Notes under the pieces: generated by a model
Databases searched by the model: none
Told to the model about the DNA's origin: nothing
The model's input: only the letters and a program-made list of their open reading frames with translations
Program-made: the position numbers and the translations under genes
Part shown: piece by piece, positions 51,498 to 60,768 of the stretch
Numbering within the stretch: position 1 is the stretch's first letter
Layout of the letters: each line of letters begins with the position of its first letter
DNA from: Myxococcota bacterium
Lineage (GTDB): Bacteria; Myxococcota_A; Polyangia; Polyangiales; Polyangiaceae
DNA length: 64,000 bases
Direction of reading: 5' to 3'
Assembly (NCBI GenBank): GCA_963169915.1
Contig: CAUJEM010000067.1
Coordinates: forward strand, 1-64,000

Positions 51498-52403
51498 CTA
51501 CTCCGCGGCGGCGCGCTCCGCCCGAAGCAGCGGGAAGCCGAGCGCCTCCCGCTGCGCGAGCCACGCCGCGGCCACCGCGCGCGAGAGGGTGCGGACGCGC
51601 AAGATGTAGCGCTGCCGCTCCGTGACGCCGATGGCCCCACGAGCGTCCAGCATGTTGAACGCGTGCGCGGCCTTGACCACGTGATCGTAGGCCGGTAACA
51701 CCAGCTTGCCCAAGGGATCCTCCGCCCGCGCCAGCAGGCGGGTGACCTCACGCTCGTGCTCGTCGAAGTGAGCCAGGTACGCCGAGGTGCGCGCCTCTTC
51801 GAAATTGTAGCTACTCCACTCCCACTCCGCGCGCTGGCAGAGATCTCCATAGGTGACGTCACGGTTCCACTGGAGCTCGTACATGCTGTCGACGTCTTGC
51901 AGGTACATGGCCATCCGCTCGAGCCCGTAGGTCAGCTCGCCGCTCACGGGCCGGCAGTCGAAGCCCCCCACCTGCTGAAAGTAGGTAAACTGACTGATCT
52001 CCAGGCCGTCGAGCCACACCTGCCAGCCGAGCCCCCAGGCCCCCAGCGTGGGGCTCTCCCAGTCGTCCTCGAGGAAGCGGACGTCGTGGTCGAGCGGCCG
52101 CGTGCCGAGCGCCACCAGGCTCTCGAGGTAGAGCTCTTGGAGATTGGGTGGGTTGGGCTTGAGGATGACCTGGAACTGATGAAACTGTTGGGCGCGGTTG
52201 GGGTTGTCGCCGTAGCGGCCGTCCGTGGGGCGCCGCGAGGGCTCCACGAAGGCGACGTTCCACGGCTCCGGGCCGAGGGCGCGGAGGAAGGTGCTCGGGT
52301 TGAAGGTGCCCGCCCCCACCTCGGAGTTGTACGGCTGGACGAGCAGACAGCCGTGCTCTGCCCAGAAGCGCTGCAGGTTGAGGATGATGTCTTGGAAATA
52401 CAT
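51498..52403 (-). CDS. glyQ: Glycyl-tRNA synthetase alpha subunit
   Basis: The 301-residue protein is the class II catalytic alpha subunit of the alpha2beta2 enzyme charging tRNA-Gly. [20 protein letters not shown], the class II motif 2 region [20 protein letters not shown], and [19 protein letters not shown] are near-invariant in GlyQ. ATG 52403 is the family start. Notably, glyS (beta subunit) is not adjacent: the gene downstream is on the other strand. In most bacteria glyQ and glyS are neighbours. Confidence 0.97.
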   Translation of the reverse strand: MYFQDIILNLQRFWAEHGCLLVQPYNSEVGAGTFNPSTFLRALGPEPWNVAFVEPSRRPTDGRYGDNPNRAQQFHQFQVILKPNPPNLQELYLESLVALGTRPLDHDVRFLEDDWESPTLGAWGLGWQVWLDGLEISQFTYFQQVGGFDCRPVSGELTYGLERMAMYLQDVDSMYELQWNRDVTYGDLCQRAEWEWSSYNFEEARTSAYLAHFDEHEREVTRLLARAEDPLGKLVLPAYDHVVKAAHAFNMLDARGAIGVTERQRYILRVRTLSRAVAAAWLAQREALGFPLLRAERAAAE

Positions 52404-52513
52404 GGTGGGCTCCGGCCACCGCGCTCGGCGGGCCGGCGTGCAGCTTAGCAGCGAGCGCACGCCGACCACCCGCTGCTTCGCTGAGAATCGCTTGACGCAG
52501 TGCATACCTGAGG

Positions 52514-52541
52514 TTGCGCTCAGCACGGCAACTGGTATGAC
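52514..52541 (+). promoter_or_regulatory. Candidate promoter of small membrane protein/GMC genes
   Basis: TTGCGC (52514-52519), a 16-bp spacer and TATGAC (52536-52541), 41 bases before ATG 52583, in the divergent gap with glyQ. The gap also contains TTGACG and AT-richer words, but no clear promoter for glyQ. Confidence 0.35.
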
Positions 52542-52582
52542 CACTTGCCACTGAGGTCCTCTCCACCCCCGAGCACCACACC

Positions 52583-53032
52583 ATGCGATGGATGAAGTTC
52601 GAAGCACGCTGGGCCAGCGCCGCCATGGAGGGCTTCGTGTCCGGTCGAGGCGCCGCCTTCGCTCCGCACCCGGGAGAGGTGGATTTCGTCCATGCCCTGC
52701 TGGTGATGGGGGCCGCGTCGGCGCCGCTGGCGCGGCTAGGCCTTCGGCTGGCGGTGTGGCTGGCGGCCCTCTCCCCTCTCCTGCTCGACGGTCGGCTGCG
52801 CTTGCTCTCGAGCGTGGCGCCGGAGCAGCGCGGCGCCCTGCTGGCTCGCCTGCTCGTCCACCGAAGCTTCTTGCTCCGGGAGCTGGCGCTCTACCTCAAG
52901 CTCGCCACGAGCCTCGCGCTCTTCTCGGTCGCCACCCTGCGCGAGCGCAGCCACTACCTCCGCGCGCTGCCCGCCAGCCCGCCAGCGCCGGCGGCACGCG
53001 CCCTCCCCCTCGTCCCCAGCGTGGAGGGCTGA
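52583..53032 (+). CDS. Small helical membrane protein upstream of GMC oxidoreductase
   Basis: A 149-residue protein with helical segments ([35 protein letters not shown]) and an Arg/Leu-rich helical region ([20 protein letters not shown]). A Pro/Ala tail ends it. It ends two bases before the GMC oxidoreductase start and is probably co-translated. By analogy with gluconate or similar dehydrogenases it may be a small accessory subunit or membrane anchor, but I recognise no family. Confidence 0.6.
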   Translation: MRWMKFEARWASAAMEGFVSGRGAAFAPHPGEVDFVHALLVMGAASAPLARLGLRLAVWLAALSPLLLDGRLRLLSSVAPEQRGALLARLLVHRSFLLRELALYLKLATSLALFSVATLRERSHYLRALPASPPAPAARALPLVPSVEG

Positions 53033-53034
53033 CG

Positions 53035-54537
53035 GTGGCGCAGCTCACCCTGGAGGACGCCGCAGATTTCGTGATCGTCGGAACGGGCGCCGGCGGCGCG
53101 ACAGCGGCGCGCGTCCTCGCCGAAGCCGGCTACTCGCTCGTGCTCCTGGAAGAGGGCCCCCTGCTGACCCGCGAGGAGCGCCCCGCGGAGCTGCTCGACG
53201 CCATGGCCCTCGCGGTGCGGGACTTCGGGAGCCAGACCACCTCCGGGCCAACGCCCATGCCGCTCCTCCAGGGTCGGCTGGTCGGCGGGAGCACGGCCAT
53301 CAACAGCGGGATCATCTGGCGCCTGCCAGAGGACGTGCGGGAGGAGTGGACCCGCGACCACGGGCTCGGCTGGCTCGTGGAACGCGAGGCCCTCACGCGC
53401 ATCTTCGAACAGCTCGAGCTGGAGCTGGAGGTCGCGCCCACCTCGGACGAGGTCTTGGGGAACAACGGGCACAAGATGCGGCAGGCGTGTGAGGCCCTCG
53501 GCCTCCCCGGCAAGCCCATCACGCGCAACGCGCGGCGCTGCCAGGGCCGCGCGCGCTGTCTCCAAGGCTGCCCGCTGGAGGCGCGCCAGAGCATGGACGT
53601 CAGCTACATCCCGCGCGCCGTCGCCCACGGGGCGCGCCTTCACCCGCTGTGCCGCGCCACACGGGTGCTGCGCGCACGCGGGCGCGCGGTGGGCGTCGAG
53701 GGTGAGGTCTTGGACCCTCGGACCCGGCGGCGCCGCGGGCGCTTTCAGGTGATGGCCCGGCGCGGCGTCATCGTGGCCGCGGGCGCCATCCACACCCCCG
53801 TGCTGCTCGCGAGCAGCGGCGTCGGGGGCCCGGTCGGAGACTACTTCCAGGCTCACCCCGGCTGCGCCGTGGTCGGGCGCTTCGCGGAGCCCATCACCAT
53901 GGGCTTCGGTGCCACCCAGGGCTACGAGGTGCCCCAGCGCGAGCGCGGCTTCAAGCTCGAGAGCCTGAGCCTCCCCCCGGAGATGCTGGCCGCGCGGCTC
54001 CCGGGTGCTGGCCACGCCTGGCAGCAGCGCCTCGCGGAGCTCGATCACTACGCACAGTGGGCCACCCAGGTGCGCATGCAGGCGCACGGGCGCGTTCGGC
54101 GTAGCTGGCTCGGGAGCCCCGTCGTCCAGTACGAGCCCCTCGCCGCGGACCTCGCCAAGGTACAGACCGCCGTCGCGCTGCTCTGTAGGATGATGTTCGC
54201 TGCCGGCGCCACGGAGGTGTTCCCCGGGCTCGGCGGGCTGCCGGAGGCGCTCACCACCGTGGAGCAGGTCAGGCTGCTCGAGCAGGCGCCCTTGAAGCGC
54301 CAAGACGTGCACCTGCTGGCCTCGCACCTCTTTGGCACCGCGCGCGCCGGCGCCAACCACCGCACCAGCGTGGTCGACGCCCGGCTCGAGTGCCACGACG
54401 TCCCCGGCCTGTACGTGATGGACGCCAGCGCGCTGCCCACCAACCTGGGCGTCAACCCACAGCACACCATCATGGCGACGGTGTGGCGCGCCGCCGAGGC
54501 GCTGGCCGAGCGCAGCGCTCGGCCTCCCGTGGCCTGA
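53035..54537 (+). CDS. GMC-family FAD oxidoreductase
   Basis: From GTG 53035 the 500-residue protein has the FAD dinucleotide motif FVIVGTGAGGATAARVLAEA, GGSTAINSGIIWRLPE, a Cys-rich ARRCQGRARCLQGCPLEARQ segment (possible Fe-S or structural site, as in cholesterol-oxidase and long-chain-alcohol-oxidase relatives), VIVAAGAIHTPVLL and the C-terminal GMC signature HLFGTARAGANH followed by VNPQHTIMATVWRAAE. GMC enzymes oxidise alcohols, sugars or sterols. The His of LFGTARAG...NPQHT is consistent with activity. The frame reads open far upstream, but the small overlapping gene and GTG at 53035 set the start. Confidence 0.88.
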   Translation: MAQLTLEDAADFVIVGTGAGGATAARVLAEAGYSLVLLEEGPLLTREERPAELLDAMALAVRDFGSQTTSGPTPMPLLQGRLVGGSTAINSGIIWRLPEDVREEWTRDHGLGWLVEREALTRIFEQLELELEVAPTSDEVLGNNGHKMRQACEALGLPGKPITRNARRCQGRARCLQGCPLEARQSMDVSYIPRAVAHGARLHPLCRATRVLRARGRAVGVEGEVLDPRTRRRRGRFQVMARRGVIVAAGAIHTPVLLASSGVGGPVGDYFQAHPGCAVVGRFAEPITMGFGATQGYEVPQRERGFKLESLSLPPEMLAARLPGAGHAWQQRLAELDHYAQWATQVRMQAHGRVRRSWLGSPVVQYEPLAADLAKVQTAVALLCRMMFAAGATEVFPGLGGLPEALTTVEQVRLLEQAPLKRQDVHLLASHLFGTARAGANHRTSVVDARLECHDVPGLYVMDASALPTNLGVNPQHTIMATVWRAAEALAERSARPPVA

Positions 54538-54572
54538 CGCGCGTCCAGCAGCGTGCCCCGCGCTCGGCAGCC

Positions 54573-56063
54573 TCAGCGGTCGTCGTAGATCGACGGGGGC
54601 GCCGGCCGTGGGGGCGGCAGCGGGGGCGCAGGGGGCGCAGGGGGCGCGGGGCGCGTGGTGGGGCGTCCGCCCGGGGGCTGGGGCTGCGGGCTCGGCGCTG
54701 TGCTCGCGGCTTGACTCATGGCCGCCGAGGGCGCGCTCACGGCGGGGGCGGACGGCGCCGCCGAGGCAGGCGCCGCCGCACTCCCTGGCCCCGCCGTCGC
54801 AGCGCCCGAAGCGCTGGCGCTCGCCTCGCCGTCGGGCGCTCGCCTCAGCAACGGCAGCGCGGCGAGTGCCAGCCCCACGCCCCCCACGCCCACGGCCACG
54901 AGCCAGCGCCAGGGGCTCGCCCGCCGCGCGAGCGGCGCACTCGCCGTAGCCTGGCCTCCAGCCTCCACCGCCGCGGCCGGCTCGGCGATGGTCACCGCCC
55001 AGCGCTGCGCGGGCTTCGCCCCCGCAGCGAGCGGTGCGGTGATCGCCCCTGGGAGCTGGTGCCCCTGGGCCGCCACCAGCTCCGGGGTCCCTGCCGCCCA
55101 GGTCGCGCCGGCTCCCTCGCCCCTCGGGCTGGCGAGCCGTTCCGGGCCGCCCGTCGCCTGGAGCACCTGCGTGAGCGCTCGCACCGCCGCGCCCGCGCTC
55201 GCGAAGCGCCGCTCCGGCTCACGCTGGACGCAGCCGAAAAACCAGTCGTCGAACTCTGCCGGCAGCGAGCCGGGAGTTCCGCCCAGACTGCGCAGCCGCT
55301 CGCTGGGCCGCTCGAGCGGCTGCACCAGCACCTCGCCAAAGAGCTGCGCGAGCGTGTTCCCCTCCCCCGCTGCGACCCTCCAGTACGAGCGACCGGTCAG
55401 CGCGTAGAACACGATGAGCCCCAAGGCCCAGACGTCGGTGCGCACGGTGACGGCCGCTCCCGACGCCTGCTCCGGCGCCATGTAGAGCGGCGTCCCGCGG
55501 ATCTCTTGGCTGAGCTGCGTGTCCGCAGAGAGCACCTTGGCGATGCCGTAGTCCAAGATCTTCAGGCATGGCGCGCCGTCTTCTCGTTGGGTGAGAAACA
55601 GGTTCTCCGGCTTCAGATCGCGATGCACGATGGGCGCCGGGGCTCCGTCTTTTCCGACATGGGCATGGGCCTTGTCGAGGCCGCTGGCGAGCTGCCCCAT
55701 CAGCGTGACGAGCTGCCCCGCCGGCAGCGGACCGCTTCGCTCGACGAGCTGCTCCAAGGTCTCCCCGCTGAGCAGCTCCATCGCCAAGAACGGCATCTTC
55801 GTCGCGTCGTCGAAGCCGGCGTCCAGCACCTGCACCACGTGCTGGCTCTGGATCCGGCTCGCGACGCGCGCCTCCAGATGGAACTTCTCCACGGCGTCCC
55901 GGGACGCCAAGACGTGCGGCCAGAGCACCTTGAGCGCGACGCGCAGCTCCGTGCTCATCTGCTCGGCGACGTACACCGCCCCGAAGCCTCCCTCGGCGAG
56001 CGGCCGCTCGATCTTGTATCGGCCGGCGAAGAGCTGGCCCGGCCGGAGCAGCTCAGCGGTCAT
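54573..56063 (-). CDS. Membrane Ser/Thr protein kinase
   Basis: A 496-residue Hanks-type kinase: Gly-loop AEGGFGAVYVAE (23-34), Lys45, HRDLKPEN (147-154), the metal motif as DYG (171-173) rather than DFG, and APE (196-198). After the kinase lobe come Ala-rich spacers, one transmembrane helix (WLVAVGVGGVGLALAALPLL) and a long Pro/Ala/Ser tail ending PPSIYDDR outside the membrane. It is the third gene of a minus-strand unit after a TPR protein and an FGE-like lipoprotein, 30 bp downstream of the latter. Confidence 0.92.
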   Translation of the reverse strand: MTAELLRPGQLFAGRYKIERPLAEGGFGAVYVAEQMSTELRVALKVLWPHVLASRDAVEKFHLEARVASRIQSQHVVQVLDAGFDDATKMPFLAMELLSGETLEQLVERSGPLPAGQLVTLMGQLASGLDKAHAHVGKDGAPAPIVHRDLKPENLFLTQREDGAPCLKILDYGIAKVLSADTQLSQEIRGTPLYMAPEQASGAAVTVRTDVWALGLIVFYALTGRSYWRVAAGEGNTLAQLFGEVLVQPLERPSERLRSLGGTPGSLPAEFDDWFFGCVQREPERRFASAGAAVRALTQVLQATGGPERLASPRGEGAGATWAAGTPELVAAQGHQLPGAITAPLAAGAKPAQRWAVTIAEPAAAVEAGGQATASAPLARRASPWRWLVAVGVGGVGLALAALPLLRRAPDGEASASASGAATAGPGSAAAPASAAPSAPAVSAPSAAMSQAASTAPSPQPQPPGGRPTTRPAPPAPPAPPLPPPRPAPPSIYDDR

Positions 56064-56093
56064 CGGCGTCCGAAGGGGCCGACCTCCACGCCA

Positions 56094-57071
56094 CTACGGC
56101 TGCCATCCCGTCGACGGCGCGCAGCAGCGAAACCCGATGTAGACCTCGGCCGTCTTGCGCTGCCGTGAGGAATTGCTCTCACAGCTAGGGTCAGTGTCGC
56201 TGACGTACGAACCGCCGCGCACGTTGCAGAGCCCGCTCTCACCCGTGGTGGAGCAGGTGGCGCCGGTCCACTCCGCGACGTTGCCCACGAGATCGTACAC
56301 GTGGCTCTCCGTGGCGCAGCGCGAGAGCGACTTCGCGTCCACGCGGCTACAGGTGGACGTGGGCTGGTTCGCGCAGCCGCTCGTACCGTTCTGGTAGGTG
56401 TTGCAGGCCTCCACGTCCAAGGTGGAGCGAGAGTACGGATACCGCCTCGCCCCGTTCGCGCTGCAGACACCGTACCAGTCGCTCTGGGTCGGGTCCTTGA
56501 AGCCGCTCGCGTGGTCACCACACAGGGTCTTGCCGGCCCACTGGCAGAAGTAGTAGGCGTCACACCAGTCCACGCAGCTGACAGGCGCGTCCGGGGACTC
56601 TACCGGCTGACCGCTGAGGCAGCTCGGCGGGCGCGCAAAGGGGTTGCTGCCCGCACCGCCGTCAGGGATGCCGACCCCCTTCCAGGCGCAAGCGTCCGTG
56701 GGGGTGGGAGGTGGCGACTGCAAGAAGGCGTCGTACTGCTCGACGGTGACCTCGGTCTCATCCATGAAAAAGCAGGAGCCGTCCTGGCGCTGCTGGGGGA
56801 TGAGCTTCGGTCCACGCATGGGGTTCGCGGCGTGGGTCGCGGTGAGGCAGCTCGGCGGTGCACCCGCGCTGCCGCTCACGCCTCCGCTGCCGCTCACGCC
56901 TCCGCCTGCGCCGGCGCTCCCCGCAGCGCCTCCGCCATCGGGGGGCGACGCGCCTGCAGCCCCGGCGGCGCCAGCCGACCCCTCCTCGAAGTCTTCGAAG
57001 CCGGCCACCCACTGACACCCCACCAGCGCGACGGTGAGGCCCAAGCTCCCGACGAACAGCGCGCGTCTCAT
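56094..57071 (-). CDS. Formylglycine-generating-enzyme-like (SUMF1) lipoprotein
   Basis: The 325-residue protein has a lipobox (TVALVGC, Cys19), a Gly/Ser/Ala stalk (~28-72), and a SUMF1/FGE-type fold: CFFMDETEVTVEQYDAFLQS, PVSCVDWCDAYYFCQWAGKT, HVYDLVGNVAEWTG, RGGSYVSDTDPSCESNSSRQ and IGFRCC. Cys residues are abundant, as disulfides in an exported protein. The Cys pair that makes FGE catalytic is not clearly assigned, so it is more likely a binding or non-catalytic member, like those linked to bacterial kinases. Its ATG overlaps the TPR gene stop by one base. Confidence 0.85.
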   Translation of the reverse strand: MRRALFVGSLGLTVALVGCQWVAGFEDFEEGSAGAAGAAGASPPDGGGAAGSAGAGGGVSGSGGVSGSAGAPPSCLTATHAANPMRGPKLIPQQRQDGSCFFMDETEVTVEQYDAFLQSPPPTPTDACAWKGVGIPDGGAGSNPFARPPSCLSGQPVESPDAPVSCVDWCDAYYFCQWAGKTLCGDHASGFKDPTQSDWYGVCSANGARRYPYSRSTLDVEACNTYQNGTSGCANQPTSTCSRVDAKSLSRCATESHVYDLVGNVAEWTGATCSTTGESGLCNVRGGSYVSDTDPSCESNSSRQRKTAEVYIGFRCCAPSTGWQP

Positions 57072-58111
57072 CAGAAGGCTCCTTGGACGCCCACGCCAGC
57101 GCTCGTCCGCTCCAGCAAGGGGAGCACCTCATAGCGCGCCCAGCCACCCGGCGCAGCGCGCCGCCGCGCCGCGCTGCTGGGCGCCGCCGACGGCTCGGAG
57201 GTCAACAGCAGGTAGGCCCCGACACCGACACCGACGAGCCCGAGGCCGAGCCCGACGTTGGCGATGTTGGCGCGGACGTCCGCGCGGCTTCGCAGCTCCA
57301 TGGCGGAGGGCGAGCAGGCCGTGCGCTTGGGGCAGGCATCCTCCGCGTCCGCGTAGCTCCCCAGCGCCATGACCCCGAAGGCCGCGCCGACGCCCGTCAG
57401 GACCACGCCCGTACCGCCGATGGCGTAGGGCCACCACGAAGCGCCACCCTCATCGAGCTGGGGAGGCGACGAGGCGCCCGCTCCGGAGAGCCTCGCAGCG
57501 CCCGAGGCAGCCGGGGGCGCGGCGGTGGAGCCCGCCTTGGGAGGCTGCTCCGCCTTCACCAGCGGCGGCACCTCGAGCACCTGCTCATCGGAGGGCGTAC
57601 CGATCTTCACCTCGAGCGTGACGGTCTGATAGCCCGGCGCGCTGACCACGATCTGGTGCGACCCAGGATCCGTCGGTAGCCGAGAGCCCGGCGTGATGAC
57701 CACGCCGCCTCGGCGGAGCTCCTGCCCCTCGACCGGCTGCGCGCTGCGGACCGTCAGGTAGGAGAGCTTGGGCTCGATGAGGCCAGCGCGGCGCTTGGCC
57801 TCCTCCACCCGCTCCGGGCGTCCTTGGGTCTGCGCCAGGCGCGCGGCCGCCAGGTACTCGGCCCAGGCCGTCGCGAGCTTTCCTTGCTGCTCGTGGCAGC
57901 TCGCCAGGTTGAGCAGCGTGCCCGAGGAGGGGTCCAGCCGCTGGCTCTCCGCCAGCTTGGCGCAGCCCGCCGCCAGATCTCCCTTCTGCATGAGCTCTCT
58001 GCCCTCCCGGAACAGGGCCTCCGCCGCCGCCAGATCCTGCGCTCGAGCGCTGCTCGCCCAGGCGCCCGCCGCCATCACCACCACCAACGTGCTCAACCAC
58101 GGCCGTCTCAT
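57071..58111 (-). CDS. Secreted TPR/PEGA membrane protein
   Basis: The ~346-residue protein has a signal peptide (ending ARA-Q, near 25), TPR-like helices (AEALFREGRELMQKGDLAAG, TLLNLASCHEQQGKLATAWA), a PEGA-like strand domain (GVVITPGSRLPTDPGSHQIV then VVSAPGYQTVTLEV) and two C-terminal hydrophobic segments with a CPKRTAC loop between. The plan is a standard myxobacterial envelope protein, often next to kinases. ATG 58111 (GAGG seven bases upstream) is preferred to GTG 58114. First gene of the unit with the FGE-like lipoprotein and kinase. Confidence 0.75.
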   Translation of the reverse strand: MRRPWLSTLVVVMAAGAWASSARAQDLAAAEALFREGRELMQKGDLAAGCAKLAESQRLDPSSGTLLNLASCHEQQGKLATAWAEYLAAARLAQTQGRPERVEEAKRRAGLIEPKLSYLTVRSAQPVEGQELRRGGVVITPGSRLPTDPGSHQIVVSAPGYQTVTLEVKIGTPSDEQVLEVPPLVKAEQPPKAGSTAAPPAASGAARLSGAGASSPPQLDEGGASWWPYAIGGTGVVLTGVGAAFGVMALGSYADAEDACPKRTACSPSAMELRSRADVRANIANVGLGLGLVGVGVGAYLLLTSEPSAAPSSAARRRAAPGGWARYEVLPLLERTSAGVGVQGAF

Positions 58112-58494
58112 CACTCTGCCTCGTCAGCTGCGCGTCCAACCCAAGGCACTGAAGCTAATCGCCCTGATCTTGGCAAGCAACGACTGCGGCGCTCCGCGCC
58201 GTCGGCCGCCCTCCACGCGCGGCGCCCCGCGCGGCGCGTGCGCTCACCACCCGCGACGTCGCGCTCGGGCGCGCGCTCCCGCGGGGCGGCGCTCGCACGC
58301 TCCGCGCAGCTCTGGCGCTTCCCGCCGAGCTAGCAGCCACGGGCAGCTCGCCCCGGGGGCCCGCCGTCGCGCCCCCCACCCTACGCCGCACCCACCGACG
58401 GGCGCGCGGCCCCCCTCCGTAGGCACTTATCGAAGTGACCCCACTGCACGCAGGAAACTGGGCCCGTGTTCAGGGTCCATCGTATCAGTGCCTC
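58112..58494. other. Intergenic region between divergent TPR and winged-helix genes
   Basis: About 380 bases with no convincing gene; open frames on both strands lack a start with a ribosome site. It must hold the promoter of the minus-strand TPR operon and of the plus-strand winged-helix gene. Seen in it: the inverted repeat CACTT-ATCG-AAGTG (58424-58437), a -10-like TATCAG (58483-58488) six bases before ATG 58495, and a very GC-rich centre. Confidence 0.5.
58424..58437. promoter_or_regulatory. Inverted repeat, possible operator
   Basis: CACTT-ATCG-AAGTG lies 58 bases before the start of a small winged-helix protein gene. A repressor-type site controlling the downstream gene and kup is possible. 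It is short, and its significance is unproven. Confidence 0.3.
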
Positions 58495-58746
58495 ATGACC
58501 CTCCACCCCTCCCAGCTCGCCCTGCTCCACGCCCTCTACGCCCTGGCCCGCGATGGCCGCCGCCCCACGCTGGCGCAGCTCGCTCGCCGCGCCAAGCTCA
58601 CGCCCCTCACGGCGCTCGAGGCGCTCGGGGCGCTCCGAGCGCAGGGGTTGACGCAATCCTCGGCGCTGCGGCTCACCCTCCCGGGGCTGGCGCTGGCGGT
58701 GGCCACCAGCGCCCGCGGTCGGTCCCTCCGCCTCGCCGCCGCCTGA
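58495..58746 (+). CDS. Small winged-helix DNA-binding-like protein
   Basis: An 83-residue protein starting at ATG 58495, six bases after a -10-like TATCAG. The body (HPSQLALLHALYALARDGRR, PTLAQLARRAKLTPLTALEA, LGALRAQGLTQ) reads as helix-turn-helix with a MarR/winged-helix pattern. It may regulate the adjacent kup gene, 125 bp downstream. No cofactor site visible. Confidence 0.55.
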   Translation: MTLHPSQLALLHALYALARDGRRPTLAQLARRAKLTPLTALEALGALRAQGLTQSSALRLTLPGLALAVATSARGRSLRLAAA

Positions 58747-58871
58747 CGACGGTGACCCGAGGGGGGGCTCCACGCCCACCCCCACACGCACCTCTGGGGT
58801 AGCAGGCCGGGGCGTGCTAGTGGCTGCCGCCGTCGTCGCCAGGGCCGGCCCCCGCCGCCTCGGCCCCCACC

Positions 58872-60767
58872 ATGGCCAGCTCCCCAAGACCCACGCCCCC
58901 CGGACCTAGACCCCTCCCGCGCTCGCTCGCGCTGTCCGTGGCGGCGCTCGGCGTCGTCTACGGTGACATCGGGACGAGCCCGCTCTACTCCATCAAGGAG
59001 TGCTTCGCGCCAGGCCACGGCGTCGCCGCGACCCACGCCAACGTGCTCGGGGTCGTGTCGCTGGTCTTCTGGACGCTGACGCTGATCGTGTCGCTCAAGT
59101 ACGTCACCTACGTGATGCGCGCGGACAACCACGGGGAGGGCGGGATCCTCGCGCTGATGGCGCTCGCCATCCCGGGCAGCAGCTCGCTGAGCCGCCGAGG
59201 GCTCTTGCCGCTGCTGGGGCTCACCGGCTGCGCGCTGCTCTATGGCGACGGCATGATCACCCCGGCCGTGTCGGTGCTGAGCGCGGTGGAGGGGCTCTCC
59301 GTCGTCAGCCCACGCTTCGAGCCCCTCATCATCCCGCTCACCGTGGGGGTCCTGGTGGCGGTCTTCAGCGTACAGCGCTTCGGCTCGGCGCGCGTCGGGA
59401 GCGTGTTTGGGCCCATCATGGTGCTCTGGTTCGTGGTGCTCGGGGTGCTCGGGCTGCTCTCCATCGTCCAGTCACCCGAGGTGCTCGCGGCGGTCAACCC
59501 GCTCTACGCCGTACGCTACTTCCTCCACAACGGGCTGCCTGGGGTCGTGGTCCTCGGCGCGGTGCTGCTGTGCGTCACCGGCGCCGAGGCGCTCTACGCG
59601 GACATGGGGCATTTCGGGCTCGGCCCCATCCGCGGCAACTGGTTCGCCTTGGTGATGCCGGCGCTGCTCCTCAACTACTTGGGGCAGGGGGCGCTCCTGC
59701 TCCGCGAGCCCAGCGCCGCCTCCAACCCCTTCTTTCGGCTGGCGCCCAGCGGCCTCTTGTATCCCATGGTGGCGCTGGCCACCCTGGCCACCGTGATCGC
59801 GTCTCAAGCGCTCATCTCGGGTGTCTTCTCCCTCACGCGCCAGGCGGCCATGCTCGGGTACTGGCCTCGCACTCGGATCGAGCACACGTCGGCCGATCAG
59901 ATTGGGCAGATCTACATCCCGCTGCTCAACTGGGCGCTGATGTGCTGCACCATCGGCCTGGTCCTCGGCTTCGGCAACTCATCGAACCTCGCGGCGGCCT
60001 ATGGGGTGGCGGTCATCCTCACCATGCTCCTGACCACGCTGCTCGCCTACCAAGTGGCGCGCCATCGCTGGCGCTGGCGGCGCTCCCTGGCGCTCCTGGT
60101 CACGCTGCCGCTGCTCGCGCTCGAGCTGTCGTTCCTGGGCGCCAGCGTCCCGAAATTCATCCACGGGGGCTGGTTCCCGCTGCTCGTGGCGGCCGTCATC
60201 CTGGTGATGATGCTCACCTGGAAGGACGGTCGAGCGCTCGTCGGGCAGCGGATCCAGGCGAGCATCGTCCCCTTGGCGGACTTCTACGAGGTGCTACGCG
60301 TGGAGCGGCCGCTGCGCGTCCCGGGCACCGCGGTGTTCATGTGCAGCAACGCGGCCGGTACCCCGCCGTCGCTCATGCACAACTTCCTCCACAACCGGGT
60401 GGTGCACGCGCGCGTGGTCCTCCTCACCGTCAAGACCGAGGAGGACGCCTACGTCGCAGAGGCCGAGCGGGTCACGGTAGAGGAGCTGGAGCAGGGCTTC
60501 GTCCGGGTGGTAGCGCGCTTCGGCTACATGGAGAACCCCGACGTGCCCGGCCTCCTCAAGCGCGCCGCCATCCCCGGCATCGATCCCGAGGAGATCACCT
60601 ACTTCCTCGGGCGAGAGACGCTCTTGCCCCACGGCAAGCAGCACGGGCTCTCCGCCTGGCGCGAGCGCCTCTTCGTCGTGATGTCTCGTAACGCCGAGAA
60701 CGCCACCACCTTCTTTCAGCTCCCGCCGCACCGGGTGTTGGAGGTGGGCGCGCAGATCGAGCTGTGA
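58872..60767 (+). CDS. kup: Kup-family potassium transporter
   Basis: The 631-residue protein has twelve hydrophobic segments and Kup hallmarks: LGVVYGDIGTSPLYSIKECF, VTYVMRADNHGEGGILALMA, LYGDGMITPAVSVLSAVEGL, and a cytosolic C-terminal domain ending PPHRVLEVGAQIEL. It imports K+ with H+. Start ATG 58872 agrees with family N-termini. The upstream 125 bp shows no clear riboswitch. It is one base from the convergent His-rich gene. Confidence 0.95.
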   Translation: MASSPRPTPPGPRPLPRSLALSVAALGVVYGDIGTSPLYSIKECFAPGHGVAATHANVLGVVSLVFWTLTLIVSLKYVTYVMRADNHGEGGILALMALAIPGSSSLSRRGLLPLLGLTGCALLYGDGMITPAVSVLSAVEGLSVVSPRFEPLIIPLTVGVLVAVFSVQRFGSARVGSVFGPIMVLWFVVLGVLGLLSIVQSPEVLAAVNPLYAVRYFLHNGLPGVVVLGAVLLCVTGAEALYADMGHFGLGPIRGNWFALVMPALLLNYLGQGALLLREPSAASNPFFRLAPSGLLYPMVALATLATVIASQALISGVFSLTRQAAMLGYWPRTRIEHTSADQIGQIYIPLLNWALMCCTIGLVLGFGNSSNLAAAYGVAVILTMLLTTLLAYQVARHRWRWRRSLALLVTLPLLALELSFLGASVPKFIHGGWFPLLVAAVILVMMLTWKDGRALVGQRIQASIVPLADFYEVLRVERPLRVPGTAVFMCSNAAGTPPSLMHNFLHNRVVHARVVLLTVKTEEDAYVAEAERVTVEELEQGFVRVVARFGYMENPDVPGLLKRAAIPGIDPEEITYFLGRETLLPHGKQHGLSAWRERLFVVMSRNAENATTFFQLPPHRVLEVGAQIEL

Positions 60768-60768
60768 C

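Noticed and set aside
58747-58871. Possible c-di-AMP (ydaO) riboswitch before kup
   Set aside because: The 125-base gap is too short, and I see none of the conserved core elements.
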